Assembly: GCF_008728515.1 (NCBI RefSeq) | Contig: NC_044996.1 | Coordinates: forward strand, 124,071,610-124,135,609 | Direction: 5' to 3' | DNA length: 64,000 nt | Source of the DNA: Papio anubis | Taxonomy: Eukaryota > Chordata > Mammalia > Primates > Cercopithecidae | Notes under the pieces: generated by a model | Seen by the model: only the letters and a program-made list of their open reading frames with translations | What the model was told of the DNA's origin: nothing | Databases searched by the model: none | Position numbers and translations under genes: made by a program | Part shown: positions 1-13,400 of the stretch, piece after piece | Layout: every line of letters begins with the position of its first letter | Position numbering within the stretch: position 1 is the first letter of the stretch

Positions 1-744
1 TTCTTAGTACACTACTGAAATAGGCACATAGGTGCACATGTATACACATACATACTCTCACTCCAGGACTACATAATTATGAAAGGAAAGGGGAAAAATG
101 GGCAACTGAAAAATGATGTGCCATGAACCCACAAGTGGTATTTGTTTGGCTTTGAAAAAGGCCAAAAAATTATTTTAGAGCCAGATCTTTGTAGCTCATG
201 CCATCACCATTTTGGTTAAATGTTTGCACATTTAGATAATGATCAAGAAATACAAACCCATATTACTTCCAACTTTAAAATCCACTTTTTTTAACCACAT
301 AACATTAAAAAGTCAAAAGGTTGCTATCTACCCTTACAGAAAATTTTCAGCTATTTTAAGATTCTTTATAGTGGACTATCCAACCTCCTTACTTTCTTCC
401 TGATCATTTCTTAACCCAGTTTTCTAAGCTCATTCATTCTAATACTATTAGTATTGCTGACATCCTGGCTTATAACAGAATTCCTAATTTAACAAATCAC
501 TGTTCAGCAAAGATATATCTTGGCCAAAAGGAACAAGCTTGAACAAGGTATAGTTGTATGTTTAAATTCCTGGACTTAAAAGCTAAAAAGGACTAAAATC
601 TTTTAAAACTCTACTTCCATACTTCTAGCACTGCAAAACACTTTTAAGGAAACAAGAAAGAAAGGAGTCATTGAAACATAAAATTTTTAAACGTGATCTT
701 TCATCTGCCCTTTCAGCCCATCCATAATGAAACTTCTAAATTTA
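1..744. other. CNKSR2 intron 1, no feature seen
   Basis: This is AT-rich single-copy-looking intronic sequence. No coding frame, RNA gene or repeat was recognised. Confidence 0.6.
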
Positions 745-891
745 TACCTGATGTAAACGACGAGTTGATGGGTGCTGACGAGTTGATGGGTGCAGCACAC
801 CAACATGGCACAAGTATACATATGTAACAAACCTGCACGTTGTGCACATGTACCCTATAACTTAAAGTGTAATAAAAAAAAAACAAATAAA
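745..891 (+). mobile_element. L1 3'-end fragment (Old World monkey type), severely 5'-truncated
   Basis: Only the last part of an L1 3' UTR is present: the segment ending GTAACAAACCTGCACG... GTGTAATA plus an A-rich tail. It contains an 18-bp tandem duplication (GACGAGTTGATGGGTGCT / ...GCA, 761-796). The 8-bp TAAATTTA is found at 737-744 and 892-899, a probable short target-site duplication. Confidence 0.85.
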
Positions 892-1779
892 TAAATTTAG
901 GCAAGTTTGTCCAAAAGGAATTAAGACATTTTATTAATTGAAAAATATTTTCTGTATATATTTTGATTTGGTTTTTCATTCAGGCAACAACCTATGAACT
1001 TTTTGTTCATAGAACAGCTTTCAACAGAAATGTTTAATCTATACAAACATATAAAAAGGAAATACCTGATATGAAATAAAATGTATCTTTCTTAGGTTTT
1101 CAAAAGGAGGAAGAGAAAAAAAAGGAGACCTACAATATTTTTGGCTCTGACCCTAAATTTACATATGACACAAAAGTTTAAGAGTAGTTAGTAGCAGTTG
1201 CCTGAGATCAGGTTTTATTAACTAGGGTGATTTCCTTCATGTATTCATTTGAGAAATATTTACTGTGCCCATATGCCAAATACTATTCTTAAAGTCTTCC
1301 AAAACTCACACACTGCTAAGTCCTAATAAAATATCATGTATAACCAAATGGAAATTATGTGGAGTTCTACATTTCAGAAGTATGACTTTTTTAAATGATC
1401 AGAACGGGGCATCCAAGTATATTAAGGCAAAGCACTCTACAGTCAGAAATTTTTGTATGAGCAGACCATGTTGAGTTCAGCTGCCCATTCTTGGATTCTT
1501 TATTTCTATGTACATTTTCTCGGTAATCTTTTATTTTTCTCTAATTTCGTTATGTAATTTCAGTGAAATTAAATTAGAATGGCTCAAAAATACATTATTT
1601 CATTGAACTTAAATTACAGTATTAATTAATTGCAGGTTACTGGCATGATGCCTGGTTATAACAATAATTAGCTTCTACTATGATCTTTGCATATATTATC
1701 ACCCTCTACAACTCTTCTTTATAGGTGGTGGTGGTGGTGGTGTGGTACTAACAATAGCCAACACTGAACTAGAAAGAAC
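892..1779. other. Intron, no feature seen apart from a short (GGT)n run
   Basis: AT-rich intron. A GGT/GTG run of about six units lies near 1724-1741. Nothing else was recognised. Confidence 0.55.
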
Positions 1780-2000
1780 TAAGCACCAGTGACTTAGTAC
1801 AACTTTAACATAGACTACATCATTTAAACCTCAGTACTCTTTGAGGTAGGTGTTATTTCTTCATTTTAAAAATGAGAAAATTGAATAACTCAAAGAGCTT
1901 ATTATGTATCCAAATCCATACAGCCAATAAATAGCAAAGCTGGCATTTAAATATAGGTGCATTTGGCTTCAAAGTCCACACTTTTCCACACTGTAATAGA
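1780..2000 (+). repeat. MIR SINE relic
   Basis: The block 'catttaaacctcagtactc' ... 'ttgaggtaggtgttatttc' ... 'aaatgagaaaattgaat' ... 'tagcaaagctggcatttaa' follows the order of the mammalian-wide MIR core and 3' half on the plus strand, strongly diverged. Confidence 0.65.
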
Positions 2001-2411
2001 GTGATGATGTATGCTGGTGGTAGTTAGTTACACAATAGTCATGGTAGACAGCCCTGACAGGCCTATTCTTTGGAAGTACAAGTTAACGTGACTTAAAGAT
2101 TCTAATAAAACTAAGAATGGGGCTATTCTGATCCCCTAAGGAAAAGAATAACTGCACTATCCTAAGAGGTTTTTATAATGGACTAAACGTTTAGAGAAAA
2201 CTTTTAAAACATCTAAGTACGTAGCAATGTATTTTATTTTACTATTAAAAAACTAACTCACATACAAATAAAAATATTACCCAAACATACAGAATTAGTG
2301 CTGTTATAATTAGTAAACTATGTGTTTCAAGTAAGACTACAAAGATAGAGGGACTACTGACTGTAAAATAAATTTCCTTTCATTTGAAGAATATGCAAGT
2401 TACTTCCATAT
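2001..2411. other. Intron, no feature seen
   Basis: AT-rich sequence between the MIR relic and the full-length L1; nothing was recognised. Confidence 0.55.
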
Positions 2412-3459
2412 AAAAAAATACACATAAGGGGTGGCGCCCAAGATGCCCGAATAGGAACAGCTCCAGCCTCCAGCTCCCAGCGCCAGTGACACAGAAGACG
2501 GGTGATTTCTGCATTTTCAACTGAGGTAGTGGGTTCATCTCACTGGGGTGTGTTGGACAGTTGGCACTGGTCCACGGGTGCAGCCCGACCAGCCAGAGCT
2601 GAAGCAGGGCTAGCCATTGCCTCACCTGGGAAGCCCAAGGGGAAGGGAATTCCTTTTCCTAGCCAAGGGAAATTGAGACACACAACACCTGGAAAATCGG
2701 GTAACTCCCACCCTAATACTGCACTTTACAAAGGGTCTTAGCAAATGGCACACCAGGAGATTATATCCCACACCTGGCCCGGAGGGTCCCACGCCCACAG
2801 AGCCTCCCTCATTTCTAGCACAGCAATCGGAGATATAACTGCAAGGCGGCAGCGAGGCTGGGGGAGGGGCGCCCGCCATTGCTGAGGCTTAAGTAGATAA
2901 ACGAAGCTGCCAGGAAGCTCGAATTGGGTGGAGCCCACCACAGATCAAGGAGACCAGCCTACCTCTGTAGACTCCACCTCTGGGACAAGGCATAGCTAAA
3001 CAAAAAGCAGCAGAAACCTCTGCAGATATAAAACTCCCTGTCTGACAGCTTTGAAGAGAGCAGTGGTTCTCCCAGCACGGAGGTTGAGATCTGAGAACAG
3101 ACAGAATGCCTGTTCAAGTGGGTCCCTGACCCCTAAGTAGCCTAACTGGGAGACATCCCCCACTAGGTGCAGACCAACACCTCACACCTAACACGGCTGG
3201 GTACACCCTGAGACGAAGCTTCCAGAGCAAGAATCAGACAGCTACAATCGCTGTTCAGCAATATTCTATCTTCTGCAGGCACTGCTGCTGATACCCAGGC
3301 AAACAGGGTCTGGAGTGGACCTCAAGCAAACTCCAACAAACCTGCAGCTGAGGGTCCTGACTGTTAGAAAGAAAACTAAGAAACAGAAAGGACACCCACA
3401 CCAAAACCCCATCAGTACATCACCATCATCAAAGACCAAAGGAAGATAAAACCACAAAT

Positions 3460-4471
3460 ATGGGGAAAAAGCAGGGCAGAAAAGCTGGAAATTCAAAAAA
3501 TCAGAGCGCATCTCCCCCTCCAAAGGAGCGCAGCTCATCACCAGCAACGGAACAAAGCTGGACGGAGAATGACTTTGACGAGTTGAGACAAGAAGGTTTC
3601 AGTCGATCAAACTTCTCAGATCTAAAGGAGGAACTACGTAACCAGCGCAAAGAAACTAAAAACCTTGAAAAAAGAATGGATGAATGGATAACTAGAATAA
3701 TCAATGCAGAGAAGACCTTAAAAGAACTGATAGAGATGAAAACCATGACATGAGAACTACGTGACAAATGCACAAGCTTCAGTAACCGACCCGATCAACT
3801 GGAACAAAGATTATCACTGATTGAAGATCAAATGAATGAAAAGAAGTGAGAAGAGAAATGTAGAGAAAAAAGAGTAAAAAGAAATGAACAAAGCCTCCAA
3901 GAAATACGGGACTATGGGAAAAGACCAAATCTACATCTGATTGGTGAGCCTGAAAGTGAAGGGGAAAATGGAACCAAGTTGGAAAACACTCTGCAGGATA
4001 TCATCCAGGAGAACTTCCCCAACCTAGTAAGGCAGGTCGACATTCAAATTCAGGAAATATAGAGAACGCCACAAAGATACTCCTCGAGAAGAGCAACTCC
4101 AAGACACATAATTGTCGGATTCACCAAAGTTGAAATGGAGGAAAAAAGTTAAGGGCAACCAGAGAGAAAGGTCAGGTTACCCACAAAAGGAAGCCCATCA
4201 GACTAACATATCTCTCGGCAGAAACCCTACAAGCCAGAAGAGAGTGGGGGCCAATATGCAACATTCTTAAAGAAAAGAATTTTAAACCCAGAATTTCATA
4301 TCCAGCCAAACTAAGTTTCATAAATGAAGGAGAAATAAAATCCTTTACAGACAAGCAAATGCTTAGAGATTCTGTCACCACCAGGCCTGCCCTACAAGAG
4401 ATCCTGAAGGAAGCACTAAACATGGAAAGGAACAACAGGTACCAGCCATTCAAAAACATGCCAAAAAGTAA
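3460..4471 (+). pseudogene. L1 ORF1 (ORF1p RNA-binding protein), broken
   Basis: This frame begins MGKKQGRKAGNSKNQ and encodes the disordered N-terminus and coiled-coil start of L1 ORF1p, the trimeric nucleic-acid chaperone that coats L1 RNA. The open part runs 97 codons (3460-3753) and is closed by TGA at 3751-3753. Further in-frame stops are TGA 3847-3849 and TAG 4060-4062 (a C-to-T change), and a one-base deletion near 4145 shifts the frame. Homology to the RRM and C-terminal domains continues on through the breaks to TAA at 4469-4471. The intact family length is about 338 residues, so the relic is essentially full length but cannot be translated whole. Confidence 0.9.
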
Positions 4472-4534
4472 AGTCCATCAATGCTAGGAAGAAACTGCAT
4501 CAACTAACGAGCAAAATAACCAGCTAATATCATA

Positions 4535-7500
4535 ATGACAGGATCAAGTTCACACATAACAATCTTAACCTTAAATGTAAATGGGCCAAATGGTCCAATT
4601 AAAAGACACAGACTGGCAAATTGGATAAAGAGTCAAGATCCATCAGTTTCCTGTATTCAAGAGACCCATATCACATGCAGAGACAGACACAGGCTCAAAA
4701 TAAAAGGATGGAGGAAGATCTACAAAGCAAATGGAAAACAAAAAACAAAAAACAAAACAAAACAAAAAAAGCAGGGGTTGCAATCCTAGTCTCTGATAAA
4801 ATAGACTTTAAACCATCAAAGATCAAAACAGACAAAGAAGGCCATTACATAACGGTAAAGGGATCAATTCATCAGGAAGAGCTAACTATCCTAAATATAT
4901 ATGCACCCAATACAGGAGCACCCAGATTCATAAAGCAAATCCTTAGATACCTACAAAGAGGCTTAGACTCCCATACAATAATAATGGGAGACTTTAACAC
5001 CCCAATGTCAACATTAGACAGATCAACGAGACAGAAAGTGAACAAGGATATCCAGGAATTGAACTCATCTCTGCAGCAAGCAGACCTAATAGACATCTAC
5101 AGAACTCTCCACTCCAAATCAACAGAATATACATTCTTCTCAGCAACACATCACACTTATTCCAAAACTGACCACATAGTTGGAAGTAAAGCACTCCTCA
5201 GCAAATGTAAAAGAACAGAAATTATAACAAACTGTCTCTCAGACCACAGTGCAATTAAACTAGAACTCAGGACTAAGAAACTCAATCAAAACCATTCAAC
5301 TACATGGAAACTGAACAACCTGCTCCTGAATGACTACTGGGTACATAACAAAATGAAGGCAGAAATAAAGATGTTCTTTGAAACCAATGAGAACAAAGAT
5401 ACAACATACCAGAATCTCTGGGACACATTTGAAGCAGTGTGTAGAGGGAAATTTATAGCACTAAATGCCCACAAGAGAAAGCAGGAAAGATCTAAAACTG
5501 ACATCCTAACATCACAATTAAAAGAACTAGAGAAGCAAGAGCAAACACATTCAAAGGCTAGCAGAAGGCAAGAAATAACTAAGATCAGAGCAGAACTGAA
5601 GGAGATAGAAACACAAAAAACCCTCCAAAAAATCAATGAATCCAGGAGCTGGTTTTTTGAAAAGATCAACAAAATTGATAGACTGCTAGCAAGACTAATA
5701 AAGAAGAAAAGAGAGAAGAATCAAATAGACGCAATAAAAGATGATAAAGGGGATATCACCACCGACCTCATAGAAATACAAACTACCATCAGAGAATACT
5801 ATAAACACCTCTACGCAAATAAACTAGAAAACCTAGAAGAAATGGATAATTTCCTGGACACGTACACTCTCCCAAGACTAAACCAGAAAGAAGCTGAATC
5901 CCTGAATAGACCAATAGCAGACTCTGAAATTGAGGCAATAATTAATAGCCTACCAACCAAAAAAAGTCCAGGACCAGATGGATTCACAGCCGAATTCTAC
6001 CAGGGGTAAAAGGAGGAGCTAGTACCATTCCTTCTGAAACTATTCCTATCAATAGAAAAAGAGGGAATCTTCCCTAACTCATTTTATGAGGCCAACATCG
6101 TCCTGATACCAAAGCCTGGCAGAGACACAACAAAAAAAGAGAATTTTAGACCAATATCCCTGATGAACATCCATGCAAAAATCCTCAATAAAATACTGGC
6201 AAACCGGATCCAGCAGCACATCAAGAAGCTTATCCACCATGATCAAGTGGGCTTCATCCCTGGGATGCAAGGCTGGTTCCACATATGCAAATCAATAAAT
6301 GTAATCCAGCATATAAACAGAACCAAAACAAAAACCACATGATTATCTCAATAGATGCAGAAAAGGCCTTTGACAAAATTCAACAGCCCTTCATGCTAAA
6401 AACTCTCAATAAATTCGGTATTGATGGAACGTATCTCGAAATAATAAGAGCTGTTTATGACAAACCCACAGCCAATATCATACTGAATGGGCAAAAACTG
6501 GAAAAATTCCCTTTGAAAACTGGCACAAGACAGGGATGCCCTCTCTCACCACTCCTATTCAACATAGTGTTGGAAGTTCTGGCTAGGGCAATCAGGCAAG
6601 AGAAAGAAATAAAGAGTATTCAGTTAGGAAAAGAAGAAGTCAAATTGTCCCTGTTTGCAGATGACATGATTGTATATTTAGAAAACCCCATGGTCTCAGC
6701 CCAAAATCTCCTTAAGCTGATAAGCAACTTCAGCAAAGTCTCAGGATACAAAATCAATGTGCAAAAATCACAAGCATTCTTATACACCAGTAGCAGACAA
6801 ACAGAGAGTTAACTCACGAATGAACTCCCATTCACAATAGCTTCAAAGAGAATAAAATACCTAGGAATCCAACTTAAAGGGATGTAAAGGATCTCTTCAA
6901 GAAGAACTACAAACCAGTGCTCAGCGAAATAAAAGAGGACACAAACAAATGGAAGAACATAACCATGCTCATGGATAGGAAGAATCAATATTGTGAAAAT
7001 GGCCATACTGCCCAAGGTAATTTATAGATTCAATGCCATCCCGATTAAGCTACCAATGACTTTCTTCACAGAATTGGAAAAAATTGCTTTAAAGTTCATA
7101 TGGAACCAAAAAACAGACTGCATTGCCAAGACAATCCTAAGCCAAAAGAACAAAGCTGTTGGCCTCACGCTACCGGACTTCATACTATACTACAAGGCCA
7201 CAGTAACCAAAACAGCATGGTACTGGTACCAAAACACAGATATAGACCAATAGAACAGATGAGAATCCTCAGAAATAATACCACACAACTACAGCCATCT
7301 GATCTTTGACAAACCTGACAAAAACAAGAAATGGGGAAAGGATTCCCTATTTAATAAATGGTGCTGGGAAAATTGGCTAGCCATAAGTAGAAAGCTGAAA
7401 CTGGATCCTTTCCTCACTCCTTATACGAAAATTAATTCAAGATGGATTAGAGACTTAACTGTTAGACCTAAAACCATAAAAACCCTAGAAGAAAACCTAG

Positions 7501-8373
7501 GTAATACCATTCAGGACATAAGCACGGGCAAGGACTTCATGTCTAAAACACCAAAAGAAACGGCAACAAAAGCCAAAATTCACAAATGGGATCTAATTAA
7601 ACTAAACAGTTTCTGCACAGCAAAAGAAACTACCATCAGAGTGAATAGGTAACCTACAGAATGGGAGAAATTTTTTGCAATCTACTCATCTGACAAAGGG
7701 CTAATATCCGGAACCTACAAAGAACTCAAACAAATTTACAAGAAAAAAGCAAACAACCCCATCAAAAAGTGGGCAAAGGATATGAACAGACACTTCTCAA
7801 AAGAAGACATTCATACAGCCAACAGACATTGAAAAATGCTCATCATCACTGGCCATCAGAGAAATGCAAATCAAAACCACAATGAGATACCATCTCACAC
7901 CAGTTAGAATGGCAATCATTCAAAAGTCAGGAAACAACAGGTGCTGGAGAGGATGTGGAGAAATAGGAACACTTTCACACTGTTGGTAGGACTGTAAACT
8001 AGTTCAACCATTGTGGAAAACAGTGTGGCAATTCCTCAAGGATCTAGAACTAGAAATACCATTTGACCCAGCTATCCCATTACTGGGTATATACCCAAAG
8101 TCATGCTGCTATAAAGACACATGCACACATATGTTTACTGCAGCACTATTCACAATAGCAAAGACGTGGAATCAACCCAAATGTCCATCAGTGACAGACT
8201 GGATTAAGAAAATGTGGCACATATACACCATGGAATACTATGTAGCCATAAAATAGGATGAGTTTGCGTCCTTTGTAGGGACATGGATGCAGCTGGAAAC
8301 CATCATTCTCAGCAAACTATCACAAAAGCAGAAAACGAAACACCACGTGTTCTTACTCATAGGTGGGAATTGA
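4535..8373 (+). pseudogene. L1 ORF2 (endonuclease/reverse transcriptase), broken
   Basis: ORF2p supplies the APE-type endonuclease and reverse transcriptase for target-primed reverse transcription. The start MTGSSSHITILTLNVNG is at 4535. An A-rich expansion near 4735-4775 shifts the frame, and a 462-codon open frame (4621-6009) then carries the rest of the endonuclease (GDFNTP motif) and the start of RT up to a TAA at 6007-6009 that replaces a tyrosine codon. The RT core continues at 6285-6812 in another frame with the catalytic FADD motif, then 6993-7253 to a TAG. In the C-terminal Cys-rich segment near 7940-8000 a tryptophan codon has become TAG. Last open piece 8011-8256. Family length is about 1275 residues; this is a dead full-length relic. 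Confidence 0.92.
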
Positions 8374-8599
8374 ACAATGAGATCACTTGGACACAGGAAG
8401 GGGAACATCACACACCAGGGCCTATTGTGGGGAGGGGACAGAAGGGAGGGATAGCATTAGGAGATATACCTAATGTAAATGACAAGTTAATGGGTGCAGC
8501 ACACCAACATGGCACATGTATACATATGTAACAAACCTGCACGTTGTGCACATGTACCCTAGAACTTAAAAGATGATAATAAAAAATATACATATAAGG

Positions 8600-10045
8600 T
8601 ATAACTTGAGGATATATACTCAGAAAGTAGCCATTGGATTAAAGATTTTGCTTTTCACAAGGTACTTATTTTAAGCATGTTGAAATCATATTAAGAAAAC
8701 ACTTTTTAACAGCATTTATGCTTTCAAGTTATTTATTTGAGTGGATGGTGGTGGGCAGTTTCTGTAGTTCCAAATTTTATTGGTATTTATGAAGGGTAAT
8801 CAACCAAGTTTTCTAATATTGTATTACTGGTCTGTATAATTACATAAATACTTTAGATATACATATAGATTCCAAGTCCAGCAGAGATCTAAGTTAAATT
8901 TTAACAGCAGTATCTTACAAAGACAGATAGGAAAAAACATTATGGGGCATATTCCAGTGCTACCTAGGTTGAGAGTGGTTAATGCAAATAAAAAAAAATA
9001 CAGTAACAAGACTCAATTCTTGAGTTCTTTACTGTACAAGGTGCTTTCATTTTAACATATCAAGTTATAATTTAAATTTAGTTAAACTATATCAGAATTA
9101 CAAATGGGTGAAACAAGCATAGCTAAATTAAGAATTCAAAACCGCTGGTTCAATATAAAGTCATAGATTTCAGTTTTTATACTACTTAACATTAATTTTT
9201 CCAAGGACTTAGGCATTTGAGAAATATTTAAGTTACACTGTGTGCCAGTTTGCCATTTGCCATGGAACACGAAGAGCTCAGGCGGCTGCCAATGATGCTA
9301 ACTTTTCCTAGTGGCCCCAGAAGTATGACTCAGTGCTGTCCTGAGGTGACCACACTTCTTATGGTGGCAGGAAGTGTTATTTTATCTTTGACAGCAGCTA
9401 TCAGAAAATGTGCATAATGACACAGTTCATTTTCAAGTGATTAAGTTACATGTTTTTGCCCTCCTTAAAGGATGACAAATCTTGAAAAATGCAATACCTA
9501 AAAATTAACATGCAACAGAAAGTAGTTTGTAAAAGATAGTGCCATTAGAGAAGATATGTAAAATAAAAATCATACAATAGCATTATAGTGGTGAAAAAAG
9601 TATTTTATATTTTCACTTACTGAATACTTGACAGCACACATAGTACAAGAGACCTATATAAATATTAAATTTGAAAAATCTATTAATGTATTTGCTTCCA
9701 TTTTGTTCAATACTTTTAGTTATTAAAATAATTATCAGAAATTTCACTATGATCCGTACAATGCACATATCTTATCAAAACACTGATAAATGCAGATATC
9801 ACACTGCTATAGTTACTCTCACTTTAAATAAATATTTTTTTAAAATCTGAGAATCCAATTGTTGAGGCTTTATAACACTGGGATGTCGGAATGTTGGAAA
9901 GAGACAGAAATGAGAACAGTTTAAATGATATTAAGTTCACTATATAGAAGTAAGTAATATGTACAATAGGAACAAAAGAGGACATCAAAATAAATAAGCT
10001 TTCTGAATAAATTTTAAAATAATCTGGCAGCCTTGATCTTTCAAA
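8600..10045. other. CNKSR2 intron 1, no feature seen
   Basis: About 1.4 kb of AT-rich sequence right of the full-length L1. No repeat family, coding frame or RNA gene was recognised. Confidence 0.55.
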
Positions 10046-10460
10046 ATGCACTTTTTAAATTGACATGTAATAACTGCATATTTATGGGGTACAGAGTGAT
10101 ATTTTTATACATGTATACAATGTAATGATCAAATCAGGGTAATTAGCATATTTATCACCTTAAATGTTGATCATTTCTTTGTGTTGGAACCATTCAAAAT
10201 CCTCTCTTCTAGCTATTTGAAAACATAAATTATTGTTAACTATAGTTACCCTACAGTACTATAGAAAACTAGAACTTATTCCTCCTATCTGGCTGTAATT
10301 TTGTATCCATTAACCAACCTCTCCCAAACCCCTATCCCAATTCCCCATCCCCAATCCCCTTCCCATCCTCTAGTAACCACAATTCTACTCTCTACTTAAA
10401 TGCATTCAATATTTTTAGCTCCCACATATGACCGGAGAACATGGGGTATCAAATGTACTT
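10046..10460 (-). mobile_element. Old L1 3' UTR fragment
   Basis: Segments 'tttatggggtacagagtgat', 'aaattattgttaactatagt', a CCCCAT/CCCTT-rich block (10320-10372) and 'agctcccacatatgaccgg' lie in the order of an older L1 3' end read on the minus strand. No ORF2 sequence is attached and no target-site duplication is evident. Confidence 0.7.
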
Positions 10461-13400
10461 TTTTGGTGTATCAAAGACAGCTACTTGTATTATAAAATAC
10501 AAGGAACCAATTTATTCTAATATATTAATTCCAGTAGTATGAATGAGGTTACTTAAATAATATAGACAGCTAAAGGTTAAAGAGTCAAAAAACTCACACT
10601 TAAGAGTTTTAGGTGCATGTATATTGCTCATAATTAAAATGGAAAATTATTAAAGTGAATTACAATAAATTATTCAGCACAGCAAACCACTTATTCAGCT
10701 CTAAACGGACCTCAAAAAGTACTGTGTGTTCAGATTTGTGTTTAATCCTGTTGCACTGGGCTATGTTAACAATCTGCAAAGCTTTAGAAAATGAGATTTA
10801 AAATCATTGAGTCATAGCCCACAGAGATTAGAAGACCATCAGGAGAAGATTTTCTAGCAGTTAATAGCATTTTAACTATAAATGGGGTTTGGCATTTCAG
10901 AATCTTACATTCAATTATGATAAAATGAAATATAAAACAAACATTTCTAATAAGGGGATTATTTTGTGAAGTAGGTTTGCTGCATGTGTTAATAAAGATG
11001 TGCTCTAACTTTGACACTAGTGATCAAAAGAACTCATTCTCTTGTTTCTAATAGAGGATGTCCTCACAACAATGAAAAGATCTATGCAACATACTATTTC
11101 TGAGCTTTCATGTTGGGTTCTTTGTCATACTAATTTTGCTACTAGAAAGATATATGAATTTAGAGAGTCCTTTAACCTCTCTTGAGTTCAGTTGCTTACA
11201 AGTAATATGAGGGCATAGGACCAAGAGATTTCTAAAAGTTTGTTCTCATTCTAGCTATCAATTCATCTCATAGATTGTGCAGAGAACAAGAGTGTCAGTG
11301 TGTAGAGCATGTTCTTTTATAGAAGAAAATGTTACAAACTTTTAAATGATGATGTGTTTCAATAATGGACACAAGAACTGTATTTGAGTTTGTGTTTCAA
11401 ATTTGCCCATTAAATATTATAAAACCATTCATGTTAAAGTTTGATAAAAATAGGTATAAATTTCGCTAAGAACTTAAGGGTTTTACTTAAACTCCATGCA
11501 TAAAACAAATCTGTTTGATGCATTCACAGACATCTAGATATAACTTACAGAACTATCATATTACACAGACTTTTGATTTTAAAAGTATGATTTAAATATG
11601 ACCACCAAGAACAAAAAGTACTGTTTTTATCAGATAGTCCATATCAATGTACATATACCACATATTCTAATTTATGTTTTTCTTGGTCTTACAGGTGTAT
11701 TTAGAATTCAAATTTTTGTTTTTAATATACTAGGGCTTCAGCCACCTGAAACTTTTTTGTATATTACCAAGGGGCAGGCAGAGAAGACAGTGTGAATAGT
11801 TAGACTCTCCAAGAGGCTGGAGGGCATTTGCTCAGTGATATGCTTGCTAACCTATAACTTAAAAGTTTTCAGTCGTGAAAGATTATAGAAAAAGGAAAAA
11901 AGAAAGAAAAAAGAGAGAGGAGAAAGATTTGTAACCTCATGTCTTAGGAATCTGCCAAACTGAATTTGTAAAGGTAAACTGGCATTGGTGGCCTAGACCT
12001 GTGGGCATTCAAATCCACCTAAAGCATAAAAAATACACTTTCTACTTTTGTTACATAGAAAGTCTTTGTGTAAAGCATATGCAGTTTTGTGTTTGGCATT
12101 TAATTACCGGGTAGAAAAAAAATCAAACTGAAAAATTCAGAGGGCCCAACTGTCACTGCTGGTCATAAAAGTAGATGTAAAGAAAATCAAGAATGTTTAT
12201 CACTCATCACTTACGAATCAAGTATGAACATGAATTTAAAAGCTTATAATCACCAAATCTTATACTTTTTAAGATCATATCATGCAACTTTCTTTTACAG
12301 GAAAGAAAACCAGAAATCCAAATTATTTGCCCTATGTAACCCTGACAGAAGTAGAGCTGTCTCAACTACAGGATCTCTTTTTTTTTTTTCAAGGCATTCA
12401 TTTACTTGAAGACTTATGTGTTTTTAACAAATGAGTTATGAATGGCTCAGAGCTGATCATCCCAAAAAATCCAAATGGTCTTCAAAGTCTGAATGAAAGA
12501 TAAAATCTGACATCTTATTATCCATTTTTGTTTAGAAGCATGTCAATATCAAAAAGATTGAATAAGTAGCAATAACAAAATCATGGTGAATATTTCTGAA
12601 AAGCTTTAAGGTCAACATTGTTACACTATTATACTGATTAAAAGAAAGTTCTTAATACATTTGTGTATTTTTTAAATTCCTCAAAATGAAGTCTTATATA
12701 TGAGTTGACATCATTTACACAGGATGTACTAATTGGATATATAGAGCATTTTTATAAGGAAAACACAAATGCAGACCAAAATGTAAAACCTAAGGAAAAC
12801 AAAACTGCTAGTAATAAAAAAATTAAAAGCTGGCATAGGAGCTTTGGGAAAGTACATTTTCAAACAACCATTCTACACAACTTGGGAACTAATTTGCAGT
12901 CTTAATGCTTCTCAATTGTCCTCACTCCAAATACCACTTGTGACACATGAATGAGAAAAGGCATTGTTTTGCCAGTGATTCTCTCTTGTTTTCAGTGATC
13001 CAAGCTGAAATGAATTGCTTCATTTGTTTCTTACAATTGACTGTTTTTCCTATGAAAAGTCAATACATTTCTATCACTTAAATGGAGCTCTAGTGCTAAG
13101 TACCTATCATTTTCATTGCACAGATTCAGTGTTTAATAATAATTTTGATCACCATGTATAGTAATAAACCTGTGATAATAAAACTCTTATATTCCAATCT
13201 TCTGACAAGATTTGAGAAATAAAATTTAAATAATCATAAACCTTGTGATAAAATAACGCTGAGAAGTACTAGGGGACTGTGATATACAGGGTTTACTACT
13301 GAGATGAGGCCTATACTGATTCAGGACTTAGCCAGGTTTGGTGGAGCCATCAACAACAATGCCTTAGGACCTTTGTATTGAGTTCCCTGGCAGGAAAAAT

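Larger units (their letters stand above)
2430..8580 (+). mobile_element. Full-length primate L1 (L1PA lineage), inactive
   Basis: A complete 6.15-kb L1 in antisense orientation to CNKSR2. It starts with the 5' UTR (AAGATGCCCGAATAGGAACA) and ends with the 3' UTR and short A-rich tail. An imperfect target-site duplication AAAAAATACACATAAGG / AAAAAATATACATATAAGG flanks it (about 2412-2429 and 8581-8599). 5' UTR 2430-3459; ORF1 3460-4471; ORF2 4535-8373. Both ORFs carry several stops and frameshifts, so it cannot move itself. The divergence between the duplications and the damage fit an insertion from before the hominoid-cercopithecid split or soon after; this age is inference. Confidence 0.95.

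Noticed and set aside
6285..6812. Open RT fragment with a FADD motif, considered as a domesticated gene
   Set aside because: It sits at the exact ORF2 position of a full-length dead L1 and is bounded by frameshifts. It is simply a surviving stretch.
9240..9480. GC-richer patch considered as a processed pseudogene
   Set aside because: There is no continuous frame, A tail, target duplication or recognisable protein similarity.
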